A stretch of 16,346 nt of DNA from DASRDS01 sp035569435 (GTDB lineage Bacteria > Gemmatimonadota > Gemmatimonadetes > Gemmatimonadales > Gemmatimonadaceae). Under the pieces are notes generated by a model, which ran no database searches, was not told where the DNA came from, and saw only the letters and a program-made list of their open reading frames with translations. The DNA lies in the NCBI GenBank assembly GCA_035569435.1, contig DATMNB010000002.1, positions 1 to 16,346 on the forward strand. The letters are read 5' to 3'. Of the stretch, positions 1-6,005 are shown piece after piece; position 1 is the stretch's first letter; each line of letters begins with the position of its first letter. The position numbers and the translations under genes were made by a program.

Positions 1-53
1 GAAATGGGAGTCGCAAAATGCATGTGTTGGTGGCGACAGGGTTGAATCCGGCT

Positions 54-67
54 GGAGTGTGGCTATG
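54..67 (+). promoter_or_regulatory. Ribosome binding site deciding the monooxygenase start
   Basis: GGAG at 54-57 lies 7 nt before ATG 65-67 but only 1 nt before the in-frame GTG at 59. The ATG is therefore the better start, and it removes two residues from the longest open frame. The remaining upstream sequence (1-53) shows no clear gene or promoter and is too short to judge. Confidence 0.6.
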
Positions 68-1573
68 ACCGAGCATGCGGTGGTGATCTCCGGAGGAGGT
101 CCGACAGGGCTGATGTTGGCAGGCGAGTTGGCGTTGGCGCGCGTCGACGTTGCCATTGTCGAGTGGCGCCCCAGCCAAGACCTCGCGGGCTCGCGCGCGG
201 GCGGTCTGCACTCGCGCACACTCGAGGTTCTCGATCAGCGTGGAATCGCCGATCGGTTCCTATCGGAGGGACAGACGGCGCAGGTTGCGAGGTTCGGCGG
301 AACCCGCTTGGACATCAGCGACTTTCCCACCCGGCACAACTACGGGCTCGGGCTGTGGCAGAACCACATCGAGCGAATACTGGCCGGCTGGGTCGGGGAG
401 CTGGCGGTGACGATCTATCGCGGACGTGAAGTGACGGGTTTTGCGCAGGACGACACCGGCGTCGACGTCGAACTGTCCGACGGCCAGTCCCTGCGGGCGG
501 AGTATCTCGTCGGATGCGACGGAGGACGCAGCCTGGTTCGTAAGGCAGCCGGCATCGAGTTCCCCGGATGGGATCCGACCACGAGCAGTTTGATCGCCCA
601 GGTCGAGATGGCCGAGGAGCCGGAATTGGGCATCCACCGCGATGCTTTTGGCATCCATGCCTTCGGCAGGGCGGAGTACGAGATCCGCGACGGCGAGGTG
701 GTCTACAAGGATACGGGGCCGATAGGGGTGATGGTGACTGAAGAACACGTCGGACCCACGACCGAACCCACTCTGCGCGATCTGAGCGAGGCGCTCATCG
801 CCGTATGCGGGACCGACTACGGGATCCACAGTCCCACCTGGATCTCCAGGTTCACCGACATGACTCGGCAGGCCGCGACCTATCGCGACAGACGGGTCCT
901 GCTGGCTGGCGATGCCGCACACGTACATGCCCCGGACGGTGGGCAGGGCCTGCAGATCGGGGTGCACGATGCGGTGAATCTGGGATGGAAGCTGGCCCAG
1001 GTGGTCAACCGGACATCCACGGAAAACCTCCTCGATACCTATCACGCCGAGCGTCACCCGGTCGCGGCCCGCGTGCTGCGCAACACGATGGCGTCAGTCG
1101 CGCTTCGTCGCGCTGACGAACGCACAAAGGCCTTACGCGACAGCATGGCCGAGCTCCTCGGCATGGGCGAGCCTCGCAAACGATTTGCCGCGATGATGTC
1201 TGGCCTTGACATTCATTACGACCTCGGCGCGGGGCACCCGCTGCTCGGGCGCCGCATGCCCGATCTCGACCTAGCCACCGCCAACGGCCCGCTGCGGATC
1301 TTCGCGCTGCTGCATGATGCCCGGCCGGTGCTCCTCAACCTCGGTGAGCCCGGCGGCTTGCGTATCACTCCATGGGCGGATCGCGTGCAGTTGATCGACG
1401 CAACACACGTGGGTACGTGGGAGCTTCCGGCGATCGGGGTGGTCACGGCTCCTAGCGCCGTTTTGGTTCGGCCCGACGGATATGTGGCCTGGGTGGGAGA
1501 CCTGACCCAGGTGGGGCTCGCTGACGCGCTCACCACTTGGTTCGGACCGCCGACTGCGGCGTCGGTCCACTAG
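65..1573 (+). CDS. FAD-dependent aromatic monooxygenase (Rox/PgaE-like, class A flavoprotein)
   Basis: This is a 502-aa single-component flavin hydroxylase, which would use NAD(P)H and O2 to hydroxylate an aromatic substrate in the cytoplasm. Seen: an N-terminal Rossmann motif GGGPTG (residues 10-15) with an acidic residue (E33) ending the second strand; a DG motif in LVGCDGGRSLVRKAAGI; and a GD motif in LLAGDAAHVHAPDGGQGLQ followed by DAVNLGWKLA. The C-terminal ~110 residues form a thioredoxin-like domain containing VLVRPDGYVAWVGD. This architecture and length (~480-500 aa) fit the family of rifampicin monooxygenase and angucycline hydroxylases (PgaE/CabE). Substrate is unknown: it could inactivate an antibiotic or act in polyketide tailoring, but no polyketide genes are visible. 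Codon style and family suggest an actinobacterial origin, unlike the genes after 2.3 kb. The start is fixed by the GGAG at 54-57. Confidence 0.9.
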   Translation: MTEHAVVISGGGPTGLMLAGELALARVDVAIVEWRPSQDLAGSRAGGLHSRTLEVLDQRGIADRFLSEGQTAQVARFGGTRLDISDFPTRHNYGLGLWQNHIERILAGWVGELAVTIYRGREVTGFAQDDTGVDVELSDGQSLRAEYLVGCDGGRSLVRKAAGIEFPGWDPTTSSLIAQVEMAEEPELGIHRDAFGIHAFGRAEYEIRDGEVVYKDTGPIGVMVTEEHVGPTTEPTLRDLSEALIAVCGTDYGIHSPTWISRFTDMTRQAATYRDRRVLLAGDAAHVHAPDGGQGLQIGVHDAVNLGWKLAQVVNRTSTENLLDTYHAERHPVAARVLRNTMASVALRRADERTKALRDSMAELLGMGEPRKRFAAMMSGLDIHYDLGAGHPLLGRRMPDLDLATANGPLRIFALLHDARPVLLNLGEPGGLRITPWADRVQLIDATHVGTWELPAIGVVTAPSAVLVRPDGYVAWVGDLTQVGLADALTTWFGPPTAASVH

Positions 1574-1584
1574 CGAAAAAGTCA

Positions 1585-1632
1585 GTCTAATAGTACTATT
1601 AGACGTACGTCATAACGTCTAAATAGACGTAC
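1585..1632. promoter_or_regulatory. Palindromic operator array upstream of the toxin-antitoxin operon
   Basis: This AT-rich stretch lies in the 91-nt gap between the monooxygenase stop and the antitoxin start. It holds a perfect 20-bp palindrome (1585-1604, half-site GTCTAATAGT), an overlapping 10-bp palindrome GACGTACGTC (1602-1611), and a third inverted repeat with 7-bp arms ACGTCTA/TAGACGT (1615-1621 and 1624-1630). The element TAGACGTAC occurs twice, at 1600-1608 and 1624-1632. Phd/YefM antitoxins, alone and with toxin, repress their own operons by binding such repeats. This is the likely autoregulatory operator and probably overlaps the promoter. There is no GC stem with a T-run, so a terminator for the upstream gene is unlikely. 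Confidence 0.75.
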
Positions 1633-1664
1633 TGTCACGAGTCCCATGGGACGAGCGATCGGCT

Positions 1665-1988
1665 ATGTTCAAAGTGCGGCGAGACGCGGCCGTTGCCACG
1701 GTGTCCGAGCTGCGAAAAGATGTCAAAGGCACGGTCGATGCGGCCAATCGGTCGCCCGTGTACCTGACTAGCGACGGCAAACTCGTCGCCGCGATGATCA
1801 GCGTCCCACTACTTGAGCGCATGTTGGATCTCATGGATCACATCGAGGACGTCGAGGACGCTCGCACTGGTGCCGAGCGCCTCGAGCAGATAGAAAACGG
1901 CAGGGCCGGGTTAATCGATGCAGCGGAGTTCTGGGAAAAAGCAGAAGCGCGCACCCGGCCAACCCGCCGAGGCGCCCGGAAGCGCTAG
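1665..1988 (+). CDS. Phd/YefM-family antitoxin
   Basis: This 107-aa protein is the probable antitoxin of a type II toxin-antitoxin pair. The N-terminal half (residues 1-50) has the Phd/YefM pattern: a short strand, then VSELRKDVKGTVDAANRSPVYLT, then a strand with DGKLVAAMIS. This is the DNA-binding dimer fold. The C-terminal half is helical and strongly charged (EDVEDARTGAERLEQIENG), as expected for the toxin-wrapping segment, and ends in a basic tail (RPTRRGARKR). It starts 32 nt after the palindromic operator. No strong Shine-Dalgarno is seen before ATG 1665, and no other in-frame start suits. Its 3' end overlaps the toxin frame by 71 nt, an unusually long overlap for such pairs. Like the monooxygenase, it looks actinobacterial. 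Confidence 0.8.
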   Translation: MFKVRRDAAVATVSELRKDVKGTVDAANRSPVYLTSDGKLVAAMISVPLLERMLDLMDHIEDVEDARTGAERLEQIENGRAGLIDAAEFWEKAEARTRPTRRGARKR

Positions 1989-2310
1989 TCTGGCCACCGG
2001 CCCGGAGCCGTGGCGCATCCGATATAGCACTGACATCCTCGACGAAGACCTCGACCAGATCGGCCATGCGGCCCTTGTCGAGGCCAAGAAAGCCATCGAC
2101 AAAAAACTGACCGTCGACCCGCAAGGATACGGCGAGCCACTTGGCGATCCTTTACGAGGACTCCTGAAACTCAAGTCGTCCAAGGTGCGCGTAGTCCACC
2201 AGGTCCTCTCCGCGGAACGAGAGGTCCGAGTTCTCATGATCCGCGCACGTAAGACCATCTGGAAACGCGAACAAGCGACGATCCTCGCCCGCCTGCGCGT
2301 GCGCCCCTGA
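1918..2310 (+). CDS. RelE/ParE-family toxin
   Basis: This is a 130-aa frame whose residues ~32-125 match a RelE/ParE toxin. They comprise WRIRYSTDILDEDLDQI at the first strand-helix, a long helix (EAKKAIDKKL), then DPLRGLLKLKSSKVRVVHQV and EREVRVLMIRARKTIWKR, the usual strand core with late basic residues. RelE members are ribosome-dependent mRNA interferases and ParE members poison gyrase; the sequence alone does not say which. The first ~30 residues are Pro/Gly/Ala-rich, lie in the antitoxin overlap and do not belong to the fold. ATG 1918 is the only ATG or GTG available, so either this tail is real or translation starts at a non-standard codon such as CTG 1990, just after the antitoxin stop. 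The stop lies 4 nt before the convergent acpS stop. Confidence 0.8.
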   Translation: MQRSSGKKQKRAPGQPAEAPGSASLATGPEPWRIRYSTDILDEDLDQIGHAALVEAKKAIDKKLTVDPQGYGEPLGDPLRGLLKLKSSKVRVVHQVLSAEREVRVLMIRARKTIWKREQATILARLRVRP

Positions 2311-2314
2311 CGCC

Positions 2315-2701
2315 TTACGGCCGTTGCAACACCACGACGGCAGCCGCCGTCGTATCCGTGTGGGTCAGCGTCAGCAAGCAACTCCCCACCCCCAACACCG
2401 CCGCCACCCGCGCCGCGCGGCCGTGGAAGAGAAGGGTCGGACCGACGCCGTCGCTCGACACGACCTCGATCTCCGTCCACCCGATCCCCCGCGCCTCAGG
2501 CCCGCCGGGCGCCAGCGCTTTGTAGGCCGCCTCCTTGGCGGCGATGCGAGCGGCGAAGTGGCGCTCGGGACGCGTATGCGTGTCGGCGTAGGCCGCCTCG
2601 CGCGCCGTGAAGAACCGCGTCAACGCCCGCGACCCATGACGTTGCAAAAGCCCCTTCACCCGCGAGATCTCGACGAGGTCGAGCCCCAACCCGATGATCA
2701 T
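2315..2701 (-). CDS. acpS: Holo-[acyl-carrier-protein] synthase
   Basis: This 128-aa enzyme transfers the 4'-phosphopantetheine arm of coenzyme A to apo-ACP and so activates fatty-acid synthesis. Seen: N-terminal GLGLDLVEISRV with the metal-binding Asp (D8); ARIAAKEAAYKAL with the conserved K56-E57, the Glu being the second metal ligand; and C-terminal TLTHTDTTAAAVVVL, the typical last strand with the S/T-H-T/D motif. Length matches trimeric AcpS (about 120-130 aa). The start is ATG 2701, not the longer upstream frame, because MIIGLGLDLV is the family N-terminus. It overlaps the stop of the preceding gene in an ATGA arrangement, so translation is probably coupled. It is the last gene of a four-gene operon. 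Confidence 0.95.
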   Translation of the reverse strand: MIIGLGLDLVEISRVKGLLQRHGSRALTRFFTAREAAYADTHTRPERHFAARIAAKEAAYKALAPGGPEARGIGWTEIEVVSSDGVGPTLLFHGRAARVAAVLGVGSCLLTLTHTDTTAAAVVVLQRP

Positions 2702-3510
2702 CGGCGATCCGCCGCCGCAAGCACCGGCACCGTCGCCAACCAACACCGGTCCGCGGCCACAAAAACCGCCCGATACGCCGCGGCCCACGCCCGCCACCGC
2801 ACGAACACCACGTCGTCCGGCGCCTCCCGCACCGCCCGCGCCGCCTCGGCCAGCGCCCCAATACTCGCCACCACCGGCTCGGCGAGATCGGACAACTCTG
2901 CCTCTAACGCCCGCCGCTCCGGCGGATGCTTGGGAAACCGCGCCGCCGCCATCTCCCGCGTCACCCGACTCACACTCGCATCGAGGGCCGCCGGATCAAC
3001 GGCCCCCAGCCGATGCATAGGTTCCGTCGCCCGCGCCGCCGCCGTCCGCGCGGTCAGCAACGACGCAAAGAACCGATCATGGTCGACGCCAGGCTGCCCC
3101 CGCGCCGACCCTAACCCGCGGAGCGGCACTGTCAACTCCGGGATCGCGCACCCGGCCGACACGAGCTGCCGCCCAAACGCGGCCAGCTGCGCGACCTTCC
3201 CGGCTGCCGGCTGCACCTCGATCACATCCCCCGAGTGCGGATACAACGTCAGACAATCCGGCTCCGGCCGCGCCCCGTCGAGTCCCGCCACCGCGATCTC
3301 GATCCGCGTCGGCCGCGTCCGATAATCGGCCGCACTGACCTCGATCGTCACCATCTCGTCGGCCATGCCCAGCGTGCCGTTCCCCACCACCTCCGCGCCC
3401 CGCCACATCGCCCACACCGTTACGCCAATCGGCCCGACCATCACCTCGGACGTCTGCGGCGTATTCCGCGTCCCACGCCGCGCCGGATAGCTCTGCCGCG
3501 GCTCAGGCAT
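2698..3510 (-). CDS. Hypothetical protein between CYTH and acpS
   Basis: I do not recognise this 270-aa protein. Residues ~20-115 look beta-rich (for example VMVGPIGVTVWAMW, EMVTIEVSAADY, RIEIAVAGL, CLTLYPHSGDVIEVQP) and could form a PH-like or small barrel domain. Residues ~130-270 look helical and Ala/Arg/Glu-rich (LTARTAAARATEPMHRL, PERRALEAELSDLAEPVVASIGALAEAARAV). No signal peptide or membrane segment is evident, so it is probably cytoplasmic. ATG 3510 lies 2 nt after the upstream TGA; a TTG at 3516 would overlap that stop instead. The ATGA overlap with acpS and the near-zero gap to the CYTH gene show it is co-transcribed. The operon context hints at a phosphate or lipid-precursor role, but that is only inference. 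Confidence 0.75.
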   Translation of the reverse strand: MPEPRQSYPARRGTRNTPQTSEVMVGPIGVTVWAMWRGAEVVGNGTLGMADEMVTIEVSAADYRTRPTRIEIAVAGLDGARPEPDCLTLYPHSGDVIEVQPAAGKVAQLAAFGRQLVSAGCAIPELTVPLRGLGSARGQPGVDHDRFFASLLTARTAAARATEPMHRLGAVDPAALDASVSRVTREMAAARFPKHPPERRALEAELSDLAEPVVASIGALAEAARAVREAPDDVVFVRWRAWAAAYRAVFVAADRCWLATVPVLAAADRR

Positions 3511-3512
3511 CG

Positions 3513-4076
3513 TCAATCGAGCTCACTGTCGGCCAACGCCGCCCGCTTCCCCGTGCGCGCCTCGAACCGCGCGACAAAGTCCAGCAGCCGGTCACCGCTA
3601 AAGTCGCGACGCCGCAGCCCGGTGGCCGCGATCGCTCGCTCGATCGCGTCCGGTGACCCCTCGATCTCCAACAACACATCCATCCGTGGATACCGCTCAA
3701 ATCGCAACACGGCACCGTCCAGGTTGTACTGGGCAATCTCGCGATCAATCTCCCGCGTGATGACGTACCCGAGCCGCTCGAGCATCGCCGCCAACGCATC
3801 CGGATCGCCCGCCGTCGTCGAGTACTCCTCGCGAATCTTGTACCCGCGCTCGACCGACGCCGGTCCTTTCCAGTCGAGCGTCGCCCGCAAGCCTTGGGCG
3901 TCACGATACGTACGGAGTCGCAAGACCTGATCTTCCGACGCCAGTTGCCCATCGACCGTATCGTACCGCCGGTCCTCCATACGCCCCGTATACACCAGGG
4001 CAGCCCCAGCCGTCTCGGCCCGCGCCCGCGCTTCCGTCTCGTCGGGGACGATCCCCTTGACCTCGACCTCACGCAC
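3513..4076 (-). CDS. CYTH-domain protein (class IV adenylate cyclase / triphosphatase-like)
   Basis: This 187-aa protein has the CYTH (triphosphate tunnel metalloenzyme) fold. Seen in order: the N-terminal metal motif EVEVK (residues 3-7), RRYDT, the basic strand VLRLRTYRD, TLDWKGP, the acidic-basic strand YKIREEYS, and the late strand VLLEIEGSPDAIERAI. These Glu and Arg/Lys residues line the tunnel that binds a triphosphate and divalent metal. Family members are CyaB-type adenylate cyclases, thiamine triphosphatases or inorganic triphosphatases, and the substrate cannot be assigned here. The start is taken as GTG 4076, which puts EVEVK at the family position and overlaps the HAD stop by 8 nt; ATG 4100 would add eight non-family residues. 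It is second in the HAD-CYTH-hypothetical-acpS operon. Confidence 0.85.
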   Translation of the reverse strand: MREVEVKGIVPDETEARARAETAGAALVYTGRMEDRRYDTVDGQLASEDQVLRLRTYRDAQGLRATLDWKGPASVERGYKIREEYSTTAGDPDALAAMLERLGYVITREIDREIAQYNLDGAVLRFERYPRMDVLLEIEGSPDAIERAIAATGLRRRDFSGDRLLDFVARFEARTGKRAALADSELD

Positions 4077-4764
4077 CGGCGATGCTCGCCAGCACGGCAT
4101 CCGTATCCGAGAGATCCGCAAACACCGCGGCCGGGTTGCACGCCATCAACTCGGCCACCGTATACCGCCCCGTCGCCACGGCGATCGCCCTCGCCCCGAT
4201 CCCACTCCCGCACGCCACATCGGCCGGCGTGTCGCCGATCACCACGACCGCCTGACCCGTGACGTCGAGCCCGAGCTGCGCTCGCGCCCGCGCGACCGCG
4301 ATCGCCGGCAACTCGCCGCGCACCGCGTGATCCGACCCAAACGCCCCGATCGTGAACCGCTTGGGGTCGAGCCCGACGGCCTGCAGCTTGGCCGCCGCGC
4401 CTGGCTCGATGTTGCCGGTGAGCAGCCCGACCACCACGTCATCGCTCGACTCCAGTCGATCGAGCAACCGCAAGACCCCCGGACACAACTCGGGCCGGTG
4501 CACCGGATCGGCCAACTCGACCGACAACCGGTCGACGTACCGCTCCAACACCGCCGGCAGCCTGGACTCGATCAGCGCGTCCGTATGCCCGTCGAGCCGC
4601 ATGAGATCGCGGACGATCTCTGGATCGGTCCGCCCGTCAAACCAGTAGTCGGCTGGCCCGACGCCACCAAAGATCTCGAGCAGCGCCGTATGGATGGCCC
4701 GGCGCCCGGAACCCGCCGCCGAGAGCAGCGTTCCGTCGATGTCGAAGAGCACGAGCTTGCGCAC
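4069..4764 (-). CDS. HAD-superfamily phosphatase (phosphoglycolate phosphatase-like)
   Basis: This 231-aa hydrolase uses an aspartyl nucleophile to remove phosphate from a small metabolite. Seen: motif I LFDIDGTLL with D8 (nucleophile) and D10 (acid/base); a helical cap domain (~residues 15-95); motif II in GLLTGNI (Thr ~116); a downstream Lys in AAAKLQAVGL as motif III; and motif IV GDTPADVACGSGIGA (Asp ~178). The substrate is unknown. GTG 4764 is chosen because MRKLVLFDIDGTLL is the normal family N-terminus; the longer GTG 4788 frame would overlap the divergent gene. It heads the operon leading to acpS. There is no Shine-Dalgarno before GTG 4764, but a TATATT box lies 6 nt upstream, which suggests a leaderless message. 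Confidence 0.88.
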   Translation of the reverse strand: MRKLVLFDIDGTLLSAAGSGRRAIHTALLEIFGGVGPADYWFDGRTDPEIVRDLMRLDGHTDALIESRLPAVLERYVDRLSVELADPVHRPELCPGVLRLLDRLESSDDVVVGLLTGNIEPGAAAKLQAVGLDPKRFTIGAFGSDHAVRGELPAIAVARARAQLGLDVTGQAVVVIGDTPADVACGSGIGARAIAVATGRYTVAELMACNPAAVFADLSDTDAVLASIAGA

Positions 4765-4782
4765 CCGTGCAATATATGAGGC
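4765..4782. promoter_or_regulatory. Shared divergent promoter with symmetric -10-like box
   Basis: Only 18 bp separate the GTG of the HAD gene (4764, - strand) from the ATG of the DUF6941-like gene (4783, + strand). The centre, 4771-4776, reads TATATT on the - strand, five of six bases of the TATAAT -10 consensus. On the + strand it reads AATATA, with CAATAT one base earlier. Exactly 6 bp lie between this box and each start codon, so transcripts would begin at or next to both start codons. Neither gene has a usable ribosome binding site (GAGG at 4778-4781 is 1 nt from the ATG). No good -35 is seen. The - strand assignment is stronger than the + strand one. Confidence 0.5.
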
Positions 4783-5214
4783 ATGCACGTTTCATTCGCC
4801 TTATTCGCCGACGCCGCGAACCTGTCCCAGGAAGGGAAGTTGAACATCCTTGGCGTCTTCGACGCGGTGCAGGTCGCGACGCTGCCAACCGTGCACCCGA
4901 GAGCGACGTTCGTCGTCCGGCTCAAAGGCGGACGATCCGACATCGGCACGCACACGGTCACCCTGCGCTGGCTGAATCCCCAGGGCACGGAGCTCTGGTC
5001 GTCTGCCGGCGAGCTCAACATCGCTGACGCGCCGCCGGGGATCAACGAGATGGACATGCCGGTGATCGCCACACTCGATCTGCCGATCGATTTGCCAGGG
5101 CGCTACACCATGTCGGTCTTGCTCGACGGCTCGGCGTCCGTCGAGACGGGCGTGCAGGTCAGGAGCGCTGGGCCGACGCCGAGTCTCGGGCCGATGCCGA
5201 CGCTACTCTCGTAG
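4783..5214 (+). CDS. DUF6941-like small beta-rich protein
   Basis: This is a 143-aa protein of unknown function. Its N-terminus, MHVSFALFADAANLSQEGKLNILGVFDAV, matches the pattern I recall for the family named DUF6941 (hydrophobic strand, D/A-N, GKLNI-GIFD). The rest is predicted beta-strand with an immunoglobulin-like rhythm (TFVVRLKGG, HTVTLRWLNPQG, ELWSSAGELNI, GRYTMSVLLDG, ETGVQVRS). No signal peptide or membrane segment is evident. ATG 4783 gives the family N-terminus, so the start is firm even without a Shine-Dalgarno. It is divergent from the HAD gene, sharing the 18-bp gap, and convergent with the peptidase gene, whose 3' end overlaps it by 12 bp. The family label is from memory and should be confirmed. 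Confidence 0.75.
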   Translation: MHVSFALFADAANLSQEGKLNILGVFDAVQVATLPTVHPRATFVVRLKGGRSDIGTHTVTLRWLNPQGTELWSSAGELNIADAPPGINEMDMPVIATLDLPIDLPGRYTMSVLLDGSASVETGVQVRSAGPTPSLGPMPTLLS

Positions 5215-5802
5215 CACTCGCTTCGCGAATCGCAACCACGCCAGCAGCATCTCGAGGTAGTCATCTACCTCATTCTTCCGCTCGACTGCGTGGCCGCCAC
5301 GCCCCAGCGCGACGTGCGCGAACTCACTCGGGCCCAGCGCGATGGCCACGTGCGTGATACGCCCATCGTCTCGCTCTGAGAAGAAAAGGAGATCCCCGGC
5401 CGTCTTCCCATCGGCATCGGCTCCGACCGTCGCCTGCTGACTCGCATCTCGCGGCAGCGCGATGCCATGCACGGCGAAGACCGTCTGCACAAACCCCGAG
5501 CAGTCCGCGCCCCAGGGCGTGATCCCACCCCACTGGTAGGACGTCCCCACAAACGCCTCTCGCGCGGTCTCCACGAGGCTCGCCCGAGGCGCAAAGGGCC
5601 ACCGCACCGCCGCGGCCGCGACATCACCGAGAGGCTCCAGGTAGCCCTGGTGGGTCCACCCCTCATACCCATCGTCGCCGCGCACCCTGCGCCAGTCACC
5701 GCGCGATTCGAGTACCGTCACCACATGCCCGCGCACCCGCTGTGAGACCTGCTCACTACTGATCCGCGGCTCCGCCAACAACGGCGCGATCGCCGATCGC
5801 AC
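5203..5802 (-). CDS. NlpC/P60 (C40) cysteine peptidase with N-terminal SH3-like domain
   Basis: This is a 199-aa gamma-D-glutamyl-diamino-acid endopeptidase-type enzyme acting on peptidoglycan peptides. Residues ~5-60 form a bacterial SH3 domain (VSQRVRGHVVTVLESRGDWRRV, GYEGWTHQGYLEP). Residues ~75-195 are the NlpC/P60 domain: GTSYQWGGITPWG, then the catalytic Cys in DCSGFVQ (C101), the catalytic His in ITHVAIALG (H151), and a third polar residue in FAHVALGRGG (H163). GITPWGADCSGFVQ with HGIALPRDASQQ resembles dipeptidyl-peptidase VI/YkfC enzymes, which recycle murein peptides. No signal peptide is present from GTG 5802, which supports a cytoplasmic recycling role. GTG 5802 follows the small Cys-rich gene by 8 nt; longer frames would overlap it. 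The 3' end overlaps the convergent gene by 12 bp. Confidence 0.88.
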   Translation of the reverse strand: MRSAIAPLLAEPRISSEQVSQRVRGHVVTVLESRGDWRRVRGDDGYEGWTHQGYLEPLGDVAAAAVRWPFAPRASLVETAREAFVGTSYQWGGITPWGADCSGFVQTVFAVHGIALPRDASQQATVGADADGKTAGDLLFFSERDDGRITHVAIALGPSEFAHVALGRGGHAVERKNEVDDYLEMLLAWLRFAKRVLRE

Positions 5803-5810
5803 CCGGGCGA

Positions 5811-6005
5811 TCAGACCGACGTCCCACCCGCCGGCTGCTGCGGGTTCAACTTCTGCTCGCACGCCGCACAGAGCGTGTATCCCCGAAAGCTGCAGATGAT
5901 GCAGAGAAACGTCCCACACTGCGCACACGGATACCCCTCAGACGCCCGGTCCTCCTTGCCGCACCGCCGGCACACCATGGCGTCCCGCTCATGCAACTCC
6001 GTCAC
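5811..6005 (-). CDS. Small Cys-rich zinc-knuckle protein (four CxxC motifs)
   Basis: This 64-aa protein carries four CxxC pairs: C12/C15, C27/C30, C35/C38 and C46/C49 (CRRC, CAQC, CIIC, CAAC). Eight cysteines so spaced suggest two interleaved zinc sites of the treble-clef, RING or B-box kind, and the domain fills nearly the whole protein. The C-terminal ~12 residues (PQQPAGGTSV) look disordered. Function is unknown; a protein-binding adaptor is more likely than an enzyme. Start GTG 6005 overlaps the stop of the response-regulator gene (GTGA), implying translational coupling; ATG 5978, giving MVCRRCG, is the alternative. It ends 8 nt before the peptidase start. Short B-box or zinc-ribbon segments often sit in front of membrane or regulatory domains, but here the segment stands alone. 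Confidence 0.72.
   Translation of the reverse strand: MTELHERDAMVCRRCGKEDRASEGYPCAQCGTFLCIICSFRGYTLCAACEQKLNPQQPAGGTSV

Noticed and set aside
260..1057. 265-aa open frame opposite the monooxygenase
   Set aside because: The + strand frame has all flavoprotein motifs; this one has none and is antisense.
2324..3325. 333-aa open frame on the + strand opposite acpS and the hypothetical gene
   Set aside because: Its composition (Arg, Ala, Ser, Thr runs) is that of a shadow frame, and the opposite strand carries the complete AcpS motifs.
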